A stretch of 64,000 nt of DNA from Fusarium oxysporum f. sp. lycopersici 4287 (GCF_000149955.1 NC_030987.1:2509236-2573235); one strand, 5' to 3'. Counted from the stretch's first letter, positions 1 through 12,872 are shown. Translations and numbers: made by a program. Notes: generated by a model from the letters alone, not told the origin.

Positions 1-831
1 GGGGGTGGTTAAGGAAGGCATTTTGAGCTTGTGATGCTGTGTTTGGTGGTGAGGTAGGAGAATATTTTGATGGACTATCAGGGTCTTTTTATATTTATCT
101 AGTTTATGCATCTTCAATACCCCACATGTCATGAGGGGGGAATCTATGTCTGGCTGCTCTGCATTCGTTATCTTTGTGGTGTGTGCTGATCTGAAGTTTC
201 CCGCGGGGATGCGTCAGTCCCAACTACGAGGCGAGGTTGTAGTTGATGTTGTGGATCTCGACTCTCTGGACGTAGCTCGGGATCTACTTCAATGCTTTGT
301 AGTGCATAGTGAATCATAAATGCCCTGACTTACCCTCTCTCATGAAACTGTATTTACAGGATAGTATCTGCTGCATACTCACCCCACGAGTATGTCATAG
401 ACCATCATTACATCCCAGTCTTACAAAAATGCGCCTTCCTATCGATAATAAGTCCTAAATCTACGATCCATTTTGCTTTGTGTACTCCTCACTTTTGTGA
501 CTTGTTCAGGCACATATGCATGGTAGTCTATTACATGGCATCCCCACAGCCCAAATCCGCGGCCAACTCAAAGTTGCCCGCGGTTGCGCGGCTCAAAGAG
601 GACGACCGATAGTGTGAGTAGTGTCTACTATCTACCCCGGAAAGAGAAAACAAACATCGATCAGCTTCTCAGATGCATACTAATAGCTTGCCATATTGGG
701 TCTAGGGATTGTACTGGTTTAAGCATGTCAACGACTCAATAGTGTGAACAGAACTTTGTTATTCGATAGATGCATTATAACTTGGCCATTTTTGCCTGTC
801 ATAGGCTCAGGCTCAAACACGCTCTCTATAA
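1..831. other. Intergenic, no gene seen
   Basis: This stretch lies beyond the 3' end of MAK5. The only open frames are about 60 to 70 codons, overlap each other and have no recognisable domain, splice pattern or biased composition. No tRNA-like fold was seen. Confidence 0.5.
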
Positions 832-3200
832 CTACAAGTCAAACCCCAATCCATCTGTATTTCCCAGGAAAATACCCCCGTTCTTCCCCTCTCTCAAAAG
901 AGCACCAACGTCCACTCTTCCACCCGTGATATACCTCTCACTAACGCCCAGGTTCACTCTTCTGCTCAACTCCTCTCTCAGTTGAGCCTTCAAAGCACCC
1001 CTTTCGGCCTTAGACAGGCTCTTGGCTGCCTGCTCCTTTCTCCTTCGTCCACCACCTCGACCACCCTTGCCACCGCTTGCGTTGACAGCCTCGAGATCTT
1101 CAGAGTCGTATTCTACTCCAAGTTCATCAGCTGCATTTCGTAGCCATGTATCGTCGCTGTGAGCCTTTTCCTTGGCTAGTACAGTATCGGCAATCTTTTT
1201 GGCCAGGTCCACGCGGGGTTTGAGACGCGATGCCATCCTTCGATCAATAAGGAGAGTCTGAATAAAGTGCTCTCTCTTTGCACCCGAGCTACGCTCGGCG
1301 TGAACCTTGCTTGCAAGACGTCGTGTAGGAAGGACTTCGTCAGGTGAGCACAGAATCACACTCACGCCACTAGACTCGCCACGAGCTGTACGACCAGATC
1401 GATGGATGTAAGTATCGGCAGATCGGGGGACATGGTAGTGCAGAACTTGATCAACCTGCTTGATATCGAGACCACGAGCGGCAACATCGGTGGCAATGAG
1501 AATAGAATTGCGAGCAGCAGTGAAACGCTCAAGTGAACGAAGGCGCGCCTTTTGTGCCATTTGAGAGTGCAGAGGTAGAGCTGTGAGGTTAAGATTTGAG
1601 AGAAGGGGTGTTAAACGGCGAACAGCAGAGATGGAGTTGGTGAAGACGAGAGTGCGGCGACCAGGGTTGAGAAGGAGAACGGTGTAGAGATAAAGATCCT
1701 GTTCAAGGTTAGCATGATGAGTCTGTCTTGCTTATCCTGCAAACTCACCTTTTCCATAGCACCACACTCAATAAGTCCCTCCTTCAAGCCCTGAGCCATC
1801 TGGCTTACGGGGTTGACGTCGATGAATTTAGGCTCACCCCTGAACTTTAGACACTTCATCAGATAAGCCATCTTCTCCTCATCGTTTCCTGTAGATTTGC
1901 CCTTTCCAGCCAATTTGGTCTGAAGGTCCTTGTCGAAGGTTGCTGAAAAGACCAATGTCTGTCGTGCATTACGGTCATCATCCTCTTCATCATCATCATC
2001 CTCGTCCTCGTCCTCGTCTGAGCTCTCTGCGTCGTCGCCGGGGCTTTTTCCATCGAGAGCGCCAATAATATCCTCTGCCTCCTTGAATTGACCAACTTTA
2101 AAAAGTCGATCGGCTTCGTCAACAACAAGGAACTTGATCTTGGCGAATTTGCTTTGCAAAGCCCTGTCGCCACTGAGGACCTCCCATAAACGACCTGGTG
2201 TGCCAATAACGATATCAGCCTTCTCCAATTGTCGCTGCTGCTTCTGAATGCTGAGACCACCTGTCACAACACACACGTACGGCGCGCTGGGAAGACCGTC
2301 ACAGAGTGCCTTGAGATGATCACCTAATTGCTTAGCCAATTCTCGTGTAGGAGAAAGTACCACAGCCATGGGACCAGTTCTCTCGACGCCTTGTTCTTGC
2401 AGCTCCAGCCAGCGCTCAACCATGGGAATACCGAAAGCCAATGTCTTTCCTGAACCTGTCTGTGCCTTGCCAATAACGTCATCGCCAGCCAGAATCTCGG
2501 GAATCGTCTTCTCCTGAATCAAAGTCGGTTTGGTAAACTTAAGTTTCGCGATGGCTGAGAGAATCTGAGGTGATAGGTTCAGAGGAACCCAGGCCGCCAT
2601 GTCGACGTCTTCTTGGTCTGCGTAGTCGTTCGCATCGGCCAACGCGCCGAACGTGTTGCCCCCGCGTGCAGAGGACTTTTGTACGACTTTCGAGGCCTTG
2701 TCCAGCTGCTCGTCTTCTTTTTTGGGGCGACTGTTCTTCCCATCCAATTTGTCTTTGTTTTTGTTCTTCTTGACCTTTTCTTGCTCTGCTTTCCCTTGCC
2801 CAGCCTTGCCCTTATTCTTCCCTTGAGGCTTCTCGCTCTCCAAGCCACCTTGACCACTGCCAGCTTCGCCGGGATTGATATCCCCGACCTCCACAGGGTC
2901 GTCGCCAAACCCTTCAAAAGATTGGTCCCCATCGAGGACTTCTTGTTGAGGATCGATTATGTTGCTCTTGTCGCCAGCCACGAGGAATTGCACTCTGCTA
3001 CCATCCTTGACCACGTCCACGCCCTCGATAACCTCTAGTCCTCCAAAGTCCTCGCCTACCGATGACCAAGCGAGGGCTGTAGCGTCGACGGCTCGGCGCG
3101 ATTCTTTTCCGCCGGATTTCTTCTTGGAGATGTTCTTTGATCGTTTCGAGGCGGGACCGGTCGCAGTTGGAAGCTTGCGCTTCTTCGAAGGGGGTACCAT
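832..3200 (-). CDS. MAK5: ATP-dependent DEAD-box RNA helicase MAK5
   Basis: Two exons, 3200-1749 and 1698-832, give about 772 aa. The 50-nt intron (1699-1748) has a GTGAGT donor, a TGCTAAC branch site and a CAG acceptor, and joins in phase 0. The protein has a lysine-rich nuclear-type N-terminus and then helicase motifs in order: AQTGSGKT near residue 245, PTRELA, GTPGR, DEAD near 360, SAT near 418, and HRSGRTARG near 587. A run of about 17 acidic residues sits between DEAD and SAT, where MAK5/DDX24 proteins carry an insertion. In yeast Mak5 acts in the nucleolus in 60S subunit assembly. The frame is open upstream to 3521, but the ATG at 3200 gives MVPPSKKRK, a basic start that fits the family better than the upstream tract. 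It lies 623 bp downstream of the Tpr-like gene on the same strand. Confidence 0.93.
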
Positions 3201-3823
3201 TGAATAAATTCGAGTCGCCTCTTTCCAAGGCGATATCTGTTTCGCTTTTCGCCGTTTCTTTTCGTTGGTGAGTCGGCTGAACGTGGTTTCTGTTGTCGAG
3301 TTTGATCTCGAAGTCTGTAGGAAGGTCCCCAATTTTTTGTTTTCCTCCGAACTTTTTCTTAGCTTATCGTTATCGGCAAAAGCTGGTGCCGATCCGCCGA
3401 CACTCCACCAACAGAACATCAGTCGCTGGAGATGCGTTTGGTTCTCACGGGTGATACTCATACTTCTGACTTCCACGGTCGCAACAATGAGATGAGATAA
3501 GCGGATTTTCAAGATGATCATACGATGTGAGGTCCCATATACTAGGATGCTACTCTAGTCTCACTCTAAGCATATAATAATTATCATCGCAGTCAATCAA
3601 TCACCTGTATTCTAGACGGCAGGGGACTTAAGATTGTAAAACCAAGGAAATATATTTCTTTTTCCATTTAGGAACCCAATAAGTAGATGAGACATAATAA
3701 TGCTGTTGTAACACTCCCAAATGAACCGTCATCCATTCTCTCATCCCCTTTAATGACCAAAACACAATAATTACATGCCTTTTTCATGTTGTACATTTCA
3801 GATATCCCAACCCCGGCGCTCTA
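3201..3823. other. Spacer between Tpr-like gene and MAK5
   Basis: This spacer should hold the 3' UTR of the Tpr-like gene and the promoter of MAK5, both on the minus strand. Nothing else was recognised. The frame upstream of the chosen MAK5 start stays open to 3521, probably by chance. Confidence 0.5.
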
Positions 3824-6800
3824 CTAATGCGCTCCGCGTGCTCGCTTGGCTCCTCCACCAACTTCCGAATCTCCTCGTGGCCGCTTGTTGCCAGGCTGGA
3901 AATCGTTGGCACTGGGGTTCATACCACCGCGTCCACCACCACGACCTCCTCGTCCTCCACGGCCAGCATTACCATGTCCACCCTCTTGAGGTCCACTGGC
4001 TGCACGTTGGCCAGGAGGCACATAAGCTCCACCTCTTCCGCGTCCGCCACCACGAGGCATGGGGATGCCGGATCGGACTGGTTGTTGGCCTTGTTGTTGA
4101 CCTTGTTGTTGTCCCTGCTGTTGGCCCTGCTGCTGGCCCTGCTGCTGTCCTTGCTGCTGGGGCGCTTGCGTCTGTTGCTGACTTGGCTTAGCAGCGGGTG
4201 CTACACCATTTTCATTCTTAGTAGCAAATGGGTTTGGTGCAGCCGCTGTTGCAGCGTTAGCTGGAACAGCAAATGGATTGCTGGTCTTGGGACCGGGAAT
4301 TCCACTGGTTGCTGGGGCTGCCGCTGCCGCTGCTGCCTGCGCTGGCTTAGACTCTGATCCTGCTTGTTGTTGTCCCGCTGGAGTTGCAGCTGGTGTCCCC
4401 TGAGCAGCCTTAGCACCAGCTGCGGGTGTTGCAGGGGATGGTGATGGAGGCACGCCTGCAACCGAACCCTGCCTGGCCGGAGTAGGCTTTGCTGCAGCCG
4501 GTGTTGCTGGAGGGGCCACAGCAACCTTGGCCACTTCCCAAACCTCGACCACAGGCTTCTGAGGAGTTTCGGAAACAGCCTTCTCAACTACACTAATCTT
4601 AGCATTGGCTGCTCTCAGCTTGTTCTCAGCCATGTTGATGCGCAGAGTTGACTTCTTGGACTCCATAAGCTGGGCTTGATCCCTAGCTGCAGCAATCTTG
4701 GGTTCGTATTCGGTCTTGAGTGTTGACTCCAGCTCCGCTTTGAGTTTAGAGCTTTCTATCTCAAGCTTCTTCTTGATGTTGGCGGCAACAATATTCTTAA
4801 CTGTAGGGTTAGTCGCCAAGAATTGTCGAATACCAGTATCATCGAGTTGAGACAAATCGGTTTGTCCAACGGATGAAGGTGTTGCAGGCACAGCAGGGGC
4901 TTCTGCTTTGGCGGGTGTTGCAGGGGGTTGATCTACTGGCTCAGTCTTGGTGGCATCGGCGTTTCTGGCTGTGGGGTTCTCGGCGAGCCAGATCTGCTTT
5001 TCTTGCTCGAACTTGAGCTTGAGATCCTCATCCTTCTTCTTGTATTCCTCTTCCATCTTGCTTCGACTCTCCCTCAGCTTGGCGTTCAGAGTATCCCGCA
5101 TCCTGTCCGAACGTTCTTTGATGGTGGTTTGAATCCTTGTCTCAACCTCATTGGCCTTCTGTTCAAACTCTGCAGCCTTAGCCTCGGCTGCTGCAACTCT
5201 CTCTTCCAAAGCCTTCTTCTCTTCGTCGGAGATACTTGCAACGGGCTGCTCCGTGGAATTGGTAGCTGCGGGCTGCGCAGGAGTTTGATCCGTAGTTTGA
5301 GCAGAAGCATTGGCGGTGGCCTCTTGGAGCTTCTTTGTCGCCTCATCACGCTCAGAAATAGCAGTCTGTAACTCATTGCGCAGAGATTCAAGCTGTTGCT
5401 CAGCACCTTGCTTCTGCCCATTGATGCTCTCGAGCTCCTTGCGAGCATCGGCAAGCTGTTGCTCAAGCTGAGCAACAACGTCAGAAGAAGCGGAAGCTTC
5501 AGCAGGTTGGGCGGGAGTAGGGCTAGACTGTATAGTCTGAGCCTGTTGTCGTAATTGCTCAACTTCCTTCTGGAAGTTTTGTATTTGTTGTTCGAGCTCA
5601 GACTTCTGGTTTCTCGACTCCTCCGCCTCCTTCTTGGTACCTTCGAGCTCACTTGTAGCTTTGTCCAAGCTCTCTTGCAGTTGGTTGGCACGCTGGATGG
5701 CCTCATTCTTCTCTCCGGTGAGTTTTCTTGATCGTTCCTTGGCCTGCTCAACAATCTTGGCGCGCGTGGTACTCCAGTTGTTTCGCTCACTCTCCATGGT
5801 AGTCTCAAGTTCAGTGATCTTGGCCTTCAGGGGCTCCTGGCCTTGCTTCAAAGCATCACGTTCAGTTTCCAACTCGGTGATCTTCTCCTTAAGCTGCTCC
5901 ATCTCAGCGGGGTCAACTCGTCCATATTTGGTCAGAATGCCCTCAGTGCGCTTCTGCCATCGGTCACGATCCTCCTGGATTTGCTTGATTTCATCCTCGA
6001 GGAAAGATTTCTGAGTTTTGAGCGTGTCGATTTCAGCCTCCAGAGGTTGGATACGGGCCTCCATCTCTTCAATCTTCTTGTTTTTCTCGCCGATCTGGTC
6101 CTTGAGCTGCTGGTTCTCGTTGCGCAATGTCATACTGCTTTCGCGGTAGATATTGAGCTCATTTAGCTTCTCCATGAGGTCCTGGTGTGTCATTGAAGTG
6201 CGACCACTCTGGGCAGCCTGTGTGCGTTCTTGGTCAAGCTTGAGACGTGCCTCATCTAGCTGAGACTGGGTATACTCAAGTTGTTGCTGGAGTCGCTTGG
6301 CCTCTTGAGCCTTGAGATCATACTGAACCTCGAGAATCTCCTTCTAATCGTCGGAGGTAACTGTTGAGTTCCCGGAGACCTTCGCTGGNNNNNNNNNNNN
6401 NNNNNNNNNNNNNNNNNNNNNNNNNNNNNNNNNNNNNNNNNNNNNNNNNNNNNNNNNNNNNNNNNNNNNNNNNNNNNNNNNNNNNNNNNNNNNNNNNNNN
6501 NNNNNNNNNNNNNNNNNNNNNNNNNNNNNNNNNNNNNNNNNNNNNNNNNNNNNNNNNNNNNNNNNNNNNNNNNNNNNNNNNNNNNNNNNNNNNNNNNNNN
6601 NNNNNNNNNNNNNNNNNNNNNNNNNNNNNNNNNNNNNNNNNNNNNNNNNNNNNNNNNNNNNNNNNNNNNNNNNNNNNNNNNNNNNNNNNNNNNNNNNNNN
6701 NNNNNNNNNNNNNNNNNNNNNNNNNNNNNNNNNNNNNNNNNNNNNNNNNNNNNNNNNNNNNNNNNNNNNNNNNNNNNNNNNNNNNNNNNNNNNNNNNNNN

Positions 6801-9800
6801 NNNNNNNNNNNNNNNNNNNNNNNCTTGAGTGTATTGTACTCAGTTCGTATGTTGCTGAACAAGCTTAGCAGCCTCAGCATGCTTCACTAGTTCCTGCTCG
6901 TAGTCTTGCTGGGCCTTGGAGGCGATTTCAGCTTGAGCACGTAGATCTTGCTGATGGAAGCGAGTTGCCTCCAGATGCCTTGCGCTCTCCTCTTTCAGTC
7001 GGTTTACCTCCTCTTGTAATATGGACTTCTCATCCTCATATCGTCGTGCAACCTCACCCTGGGAGTCACGTAGGCTAGAAAGCTCGGTGTTAGAGCGAGA
7101 CAACTCCGCCGACAAGTCCTCTGCACGCTGGCTAAGCTCTTTGATTTTCGCATCCTTTTCCTCAATGATGGTCTCCATCTCTTGTCTGTATTGCTCTTGT
7201 GATCCCCGCAGATCCTCAAGCGCTTCTTCGTTAGCCTGGCTAAGCTCTTTGAACTGCTCAGCCTGGGTCTTCGCGTTCTCGAGATGTGTATTGGCCATGT
7301 CCAAATCTCGCTTGAGGTCGGAGATCTCGACGTTGAGCTCCTGGATCTCGTTTTCGAGTTGCTGTTGTTGCTCGCTAACCTCAATAGTTCCAGGTCGGGG
7401 CGTAGGTCGGGGTTGAAGTCTTCCAGCTCGTTCCTCGGCGTTTCGTAGCTCAACCGTCAACTCATCAACGCGAGCCTGAAGGTGATCTCTGCTAGTTTTA
7501 ACAGCGACATGCTCCTCACGAATCTGGCTCAGGCTTGCCATGAGTTCGTCAATTCGCTTCTGTGACTCCTTTGACTCAAACTCCTTCCTGAGTTGCAACT
7601 TTTTGGTTTCCTCTGCTTCATAAGTGAGCTTTCTCTGGGCGTCGCTCAGTTCCTGCTCGAGGCTTTCAATCTTGGCCTGCGCTTTGCGTCGGGCTTCCGA
7701 ATCAGCCATGTTGCGCTCATTTTCGATCGATTGTTGAGTTGCTAACAAATTGTTGAGTCGATTCTTTTCCTCGATAAGGTTCTCGTTGTCCTTGCTTAGT
7801 CTATCCTGAATGTCCTTCCAAAGCTTCTTCTCCGCCTTCAGGTTCGCAGTCTCGTTGCGAACGCTATCAAGCAAACCTCTGGCTTCAATGAGTTCTTCAG
7901 CAACCTGTTGCGTCCGAATATCTTGCTTAGCAGCAGTCTCAGACAAGGTCTGCGCTCGCTTTTGAAGCTCGTGGTTCTCACTTTGAAGTGCCACAAAGTT
8001 GGTGTGCAACATTTCACGCCTCTCGGACTCAAGGCGGGCCTCAGCGTGAAGTTTCACCTTGTCGGTCTGTAGGCTGTTTCGTTCGGCTGACAGAGCATCT
8101 ATCTGGTCGCGCAAATCCTTACGAACTCCGTCCTGCGCCTCGCGGTAGTTGTCGTATTCAGACTGAAGCTTGCGCAGTGCCTCGTTTAGAGCCTCGGTCT
8201 GCTCAGTTGCCTCAATGCTGGCCAAGGGCAAACGCTCGCCACCAGCAATGGAATTTCGCATCAAAGATGCCTCATCACCGTGAATACCCCGTTGCTGCAA
8301 AAGTCTTCGGAACATATCACGCTCCGTCTTGAAGCTCTCCATCGTCTTCTTGATAGATCTTGCCTCCTCGGTCATGTGGCTAAGTTCCTGCTGAAGCTTC
8401 TCAACCATGTCGTGGTCTTGCTTGGCCTGGTGCTTCTCTGCAAGTGCTTCCTCGCTTTCGAGTTGATTGGCAAGCTCCCGAGTAATGCGAAGAAGCTCTT
8501 CGTTCTTGGCCTGCAGAGACTGAATATCCTTGAACACCACTAGCTTCTGCGTAATGAATTGGTGAGTGTCGGACATATCTGACAGTGCCTCCTCTGAAAT
8601 CTCTCCTTTCTGTAGTTGTTGAAGTCGGAAAGTCTCTTCATCGGTGAGTTGGTCTGTACCCTTCTCCATGGCGTGGATCTGGAACAACAACATGTTTATC
8701 TGAGTACCAAGATCTCGAAGTTGAGTGCGCAGAATATTTGTCTCAGATTGTGAAGTTGCCAGTGCGCTCTCTGCTTTCCTTGCTGCTCGTTTTGCCTTGT
8801 CTCGTTCCTCAAAGCTGTTCTGAGACAACTCTGACATTCGAGTAATCTCTTCACGAAGCTGTTCAGCTTCGGTTTGAAGATCTTGGATCTCGGGGGCCTT
8901 TGCTTCTAGAGCAGTCATCATATTGTCGAGCTCTTCAGAGAGCTGAGCATTGCGACGCTTTTCAGTAGCAAGCTGACCCTTAACTTGGTACAGCTGGTCA
9001 AGGGCCTGGGTGGTAGTTATCGCACCCTTGGCTCGCATAGACGAAGGTGTTGCGAATGGAGAGGAAGGTCGCATCAAGGAGCCGTTGGCACGGGGAGTCT
9101 GTGGTGCAGACTCGGGTGGTGGTGCGTGCTGCTCCATACGAGCCTGAAGCTCATCAATTTCTGACTGGAGCTGGTTAATGCGTTCCTCCATTTCACTCGT
9201 AGTCTGGCGCTCTTGCTCAAGCTCGGCTCGAACGCGTCGGAGCTCGTTTTCGTAGTTGTCGCGAAGTCGCTCTTTTTCGGCTTCAAGATCGTGCACTCGT
9301 TCTTGGTGCTTCTTGCTCAGCTGGTTAGACATCTCAACCAAACGTTTCTGAGCTTCAAGCTCATGCTTATAGCTCTCGATTGTCTGCGCAAAGGTTCCCT
9401 CCTGGTTCTGAACCTTCACCAAAGCTTCATCCGCCTTGGCTTGCATGGCATCGAGTCGATCGCGGAGCTGTTGCTCTGTTCTCTTTAGAGAGTCAACCTG
9501 AGATTGAATGTCTTCATTTTGTCGCTGGAGCTCGGCGATACGGGCGCCCTTTTCCTTTCGGTACTTGAGGCCCTCCTCGCTCTTTGTCTTGAGTTCATTC
9601 TCTAGCCATTCACTGTTCTTTCGGGCAAGATCGAGCTGCTGTTGTAAGGATTCTTCTCGGTACTTGGCACTATTGAGCTGGCCCCGTGCATTCTGCTCCG
9701 ATTGTTGCAGGGCAGTGATCTCGCGAGAAAGCTCGACATTTCGCTGGTGCTGCTTCGTGAGTTCTTCGGTGATAGTCTGATCGCGCTTGTTGTTGGATTC

Positions 9801-10292
9801 AATAATGCTCAAGTTGGTTCGGTTCGAAGATTGAAGGGTCTCAATCTTGTCATTGAGGGCCTTGATCTCGGCATCGTAATCCGATTTCTTAGATTTGAAA
9901 ACTTGAAGTTCGTTCTCGAGAGATTGTCGCTTCGTTTCTGTGGGGCAAGCGAATGTCAACAACCATCTGACTTCGTTTCGCACAGTCCATTAAAACATAC
10001 CTTCGTCCTTGAGCTGCTGCCTAGCCTCTTCAACATCTTTGAGGGCCTTGTCCGCAGTAGCTTTGAAAGTTTGCGATCGCGTTTCAGCGCTGCGCACCGC
10101 GTTCTCGAGTTCAATGTCGGTCTGGAGCTTTTCAGCATAGAGGGTGTCAAACTCGTGCGCTTTGGCTGCAACAGCCTGCAGAACAATATTGACGAGCTCA
10201 ACGGTCGGTTCTGTCGTTAGAGACGCGATAACAGGCTGGTCGAGGCCGAGGTGGCCTGCGACGTAGCCAATGTCCACGTCTGCGGCCGCCAT
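3824..10292 (-). CDS. Nuclear-basket nucleoporin, Mlp1/Tpr family (interrupted by a gap)
   Basis: Exon 1 is 10292-10001. A 63-nt intron (9938-10000, GTATGT donor, CAG acceptor) leads to a very long exon running to the stop at 3824. Total length is roughly 2,100 codons if the N run is sized correctly. Almost all of it is heptad-type coiled coil rich in Glu, Gln, Lys and Leu. The segment next to the gap (LRELNSYLRR, then KEILEVQ in another frame) matches a conserved stretch of Tpr/Mlp proteins. The C-terminal tail changes character: Ala/Pro-rich, then a Gln-Gln-Gly tract, then RGG-type glycine-arginine repeats ending in KRPRGD and KRARGAH, which look like nuclear signals. Mlp1/Tpr forms the filaments of the nuclear basket and acts in mRNA export control and chromatin tethering. 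Frame breaks flank the gap: an in-frame TAG at 6344-6346 and a TGA at 6840-6842. They are probably assembly errors. Confidence 0.85.
4083..4163 (-). repeat. Imperfect 12-bp repeats encoding Gln-rich tract
   Basis: About seven imperfect 12-bp units based on CAACAAGG/CAGCAGGG codon patterns encode QQQG units in the tail of the Tpr-like protein. This kind of tract often varies in length between strains. Confidence 0.75.
6389..6823. other. Assembly gap, 435 N
   Basis: A run of 435 unknown bases within the Tpr-like gene. Both flanks show a one-base frame disagreement with the long coding frame. Confidence 1.
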
Positions 10293-11069
10293 GGTCGAGG
10301 TCGGATCAGGTCAATAGCGCGATACTCGTCATTACCGCAGCTACGCGCTCGAGGGGGGAAAGCCAAATAATAAAAAATACCAAGTCCACGTCGGTTGTCG
10401 CTTCGGTATGTGTCTATCAGATCGACAAATGAGGGTGAGACGTTGATGAAATTCTCCGACAAAGGAAATGGAGCCTTTGTTGTTGGAGAGACTAGGAAAT
10501 TTGGAGCTCCAAAGCTGAGATGCAACACGCCAACGTTTGCTACTGGGGAAGCAACGGGCACGGGCCAGCTGCAGGTGGAAGCTGCGTTTGTACGGCGCCC
10601 AGTTTTTCCGGCCACCACAGTCTTACCCTACACTTCTAACCTCAATCACAGGCCGTGTGTTATCATCCAATTATATTATGTATTTGTGGCAATGTAGAGG
10701 GACTTACCTATGCATCTCTGCTCTTCCTGTAAAGAAAATTATGAACTATTCCTGTAAAGTGTAGCCACATTGTATTGATTGATTGACTGCGCCTGCGGCC
10801 CATGAGTCTATAATCACCTGCACCTCTCACTTGAATCTAGGAACACTGGAACATCTTTTTGACAATTCGTGCAACCGAACAAAGAGAGTGGAAAATATGT
10901 TCGGTCACATAGGCCCGGCACATATAAATGCAGGTTTCTGATAACATTAAAACTACAAATATATCTGGTATCCATCGACAATCCATGATTACATTACTCC
11001 TATCACCAAAAAGCAACCATAGCGCCAGCTTTTGAAGCCATTAGAAGAATAGAGGAGATCGATATCCTT
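10293..11069. other. Spacer between Tpr-like gene and CFEM-like gene
   Basis: It should contain the promoter of the Tpr-like gene and the 3' flank of the cysteine-rich membrane protein gene. Short plus-strand frames (10395-10697) have no recognisable features. Confidence 0.5.
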
Positions 11070-12872
11070 CTATCGACTTCGTATATTAGAATCCAACTCA
11101 TAAGCTTCCACAGGCCCTGACTGAAAACCCATTTCATGAAGGCCAGAATATGCTGGCGCAGGACTCACCGGCGACACATATTCTGATTGTGCCGGTGAGT
11201 GCCCCCAGTTAGACTTGGCAAGGTGAGCTTGAAGCTCAGCTGTGGGTGCATGGTTAGGAGGGAGCTCTGAAATGCCCTGCCCTCCGCCTAGTTCCGGCTT
11301 GAAAGAAGTGGTCGATGACAATTCGGAAACAATTGGTGGTGCAGTGTGGCCCTTGATATAAGCACTATTGCCCATGAGCTCTGGATGTCCAGTATATTCT
11401 GGGGGCCCGTCGGCATTGTTGGAGAGCTCTTCGCCCTTGGCTTGACGTTGGCGCTTTCTTCGAATACAGAGGAATAGTCCCGCGCCAAGAGCGGCCACCA
11501 CGACAGCGCCAGCAACTCCTCCAGCGATCGGTGCGATACTCGTCTTCGATTCATCATCCTCTTTATCCTCATGGCCAGGATCAGACTCTTTCGCAGTATT
11601 AGAACTAGAAGTTGCAGTTGCGCCAGCTGAACCAGTCATTCCTGGAACTGTTGTCCCTGAACCAGCTCCTGAACTAGCAGTCGGATATGACTGGAAGATT
11701 GATTGACTGACGGTAGCAACAACCAAACTCTCAGCGGCGCTACAATAGTACCGAAAGACGTCGATGGCGGATGTGACGTTGGCAATGTGTGTGCTATCGC
11801 AGTAGTCCTTGACTCGCTCGGTCAAACTGCTAGAGATGATCTTTGACATCCCTGATTTTATGCAGATGCATGAAGCCAGCTCTTGAGGACCGTCTCCACA
11901 TAGCCAGGAGCTTTGCTGTACTGTTATTAGAGACAGGGTCACATATCGAAACATTGGGACTCACCTCCATAACTGCAGAAGCTATCCCGGACTGGGCGCA
12001 TTTGTTAAGAGACTTGAAATGCGGCATAGCTGTGATGTAGTATGACACTGACAGTATCAACATTAGAATGATTCCATGAGGCATGATTCAAGACTCACTA
12101 TCTCCAGGAGGCCCTTTCGGTGGTGCAAAAGACGTTGTGCCGTCGTTCATCTGACAGAATTCGCTGTAGAAGTTCTGGGCCGAAGTGACGTCTCCGTTGT
12201 TAGAACATGAGTATTTCACGGCACTCTTAAGTGTTGAAGTAATATCTCGAACGACATCTTTCTTGTTACAGACACACGGTGCATTCAATTCGGCGGCTTC
12301 AGGGCACCTTGACGACCCCTATATTCATGTTAGTCAGGTCAAGCCCATATCACTGGACTTTGGAAGCTTTCATACAATATTGACCACGGCGTAGGATAAT
12401 CCCGACTGCGCGCAAGGCGGGAGATACGCCAACTCAGGAAGATCTGTTATATATGCCTCGACGATATTCTTGGTTGGCGAAAAGAAAGTGATATGTTCCT
12501 CCTGGTTGCAGTATTTCTGCATCAGCTTAGACGCACTTGACAGATCCTCCGTCGCGCTGGAGCCGCAGCTGTATTCTATATCGGTCGAGATCGATGAGGC
12601 AACTTCGTCCATTCGAGTCGAGCAGATGCATTTCTGCAATTCGGTCTCTGAGTCGCCGCACATGGTCGAGTATGTCTGCATGCCGACATTGTATGAGATT
12701 GCGCTGGAAACACATGGCGCCTAAACAGTCAGTATTGCACTGGTGCTCTTTCCAGGTGCCGTACCAAGTAGGTAAAGATCTCGAGGTCAGTCACGTAAGA
12801 GACATCTTTTGCGGTAGTCAGGACAGCCAAGCCCAACAGGCCGATCCACGAGAGGCCGTGTAAGTGCTTCAT
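11070..12872 (-). CDS. Single-pass surface protein with three CFEM-like cysteine repeats
   Basis: Five exons (12872-12765, 12720-12376, 12318-12099, 12029-11965, 11915-11070) give 527 aa with consistent phases. The N-terminus is a signal peptide (LSWIGLLGLAVLTTA). Three repeats follow, each with six cysteines in the order C, C, CxC, C, C: PC..MCG..CIC..SC..YC, then PCAQSG..RC..CVC..SC..FC, then KCAQSG..LCG..CIC..YC..YC. A Ser/Thr-rich linker leads to one membrane span at about residues 368-392 (IAPIAGGVAGAVVVAALGAG), a stop-transfer CIRRKRQRQ, and a Pro-rich cytoplasmic tail of about 130 aa. CFEM domains normally have eight cysteines, so these are CFEM-like, not canonical. Fungal CFEM proteins act in haem uptake, adhesion or surface sensing. 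No specific role can be assigned here. The start was chosen at the methionine directly before the hydrophobic stretch. Confidence 0.8.

Noticed and set aside
5086..5808. 240-codon minus-strand frame inside the Tpr-like gene
   Set aside because: It is a shadow frame of the coiled-coil coding sequence, rich in Arg and Ser, with no independent support.
6344..6880. Open frames running through the N block
   Set aside because: They consist almost entirely of unknown residues and exist only because N codons are not read as stops.
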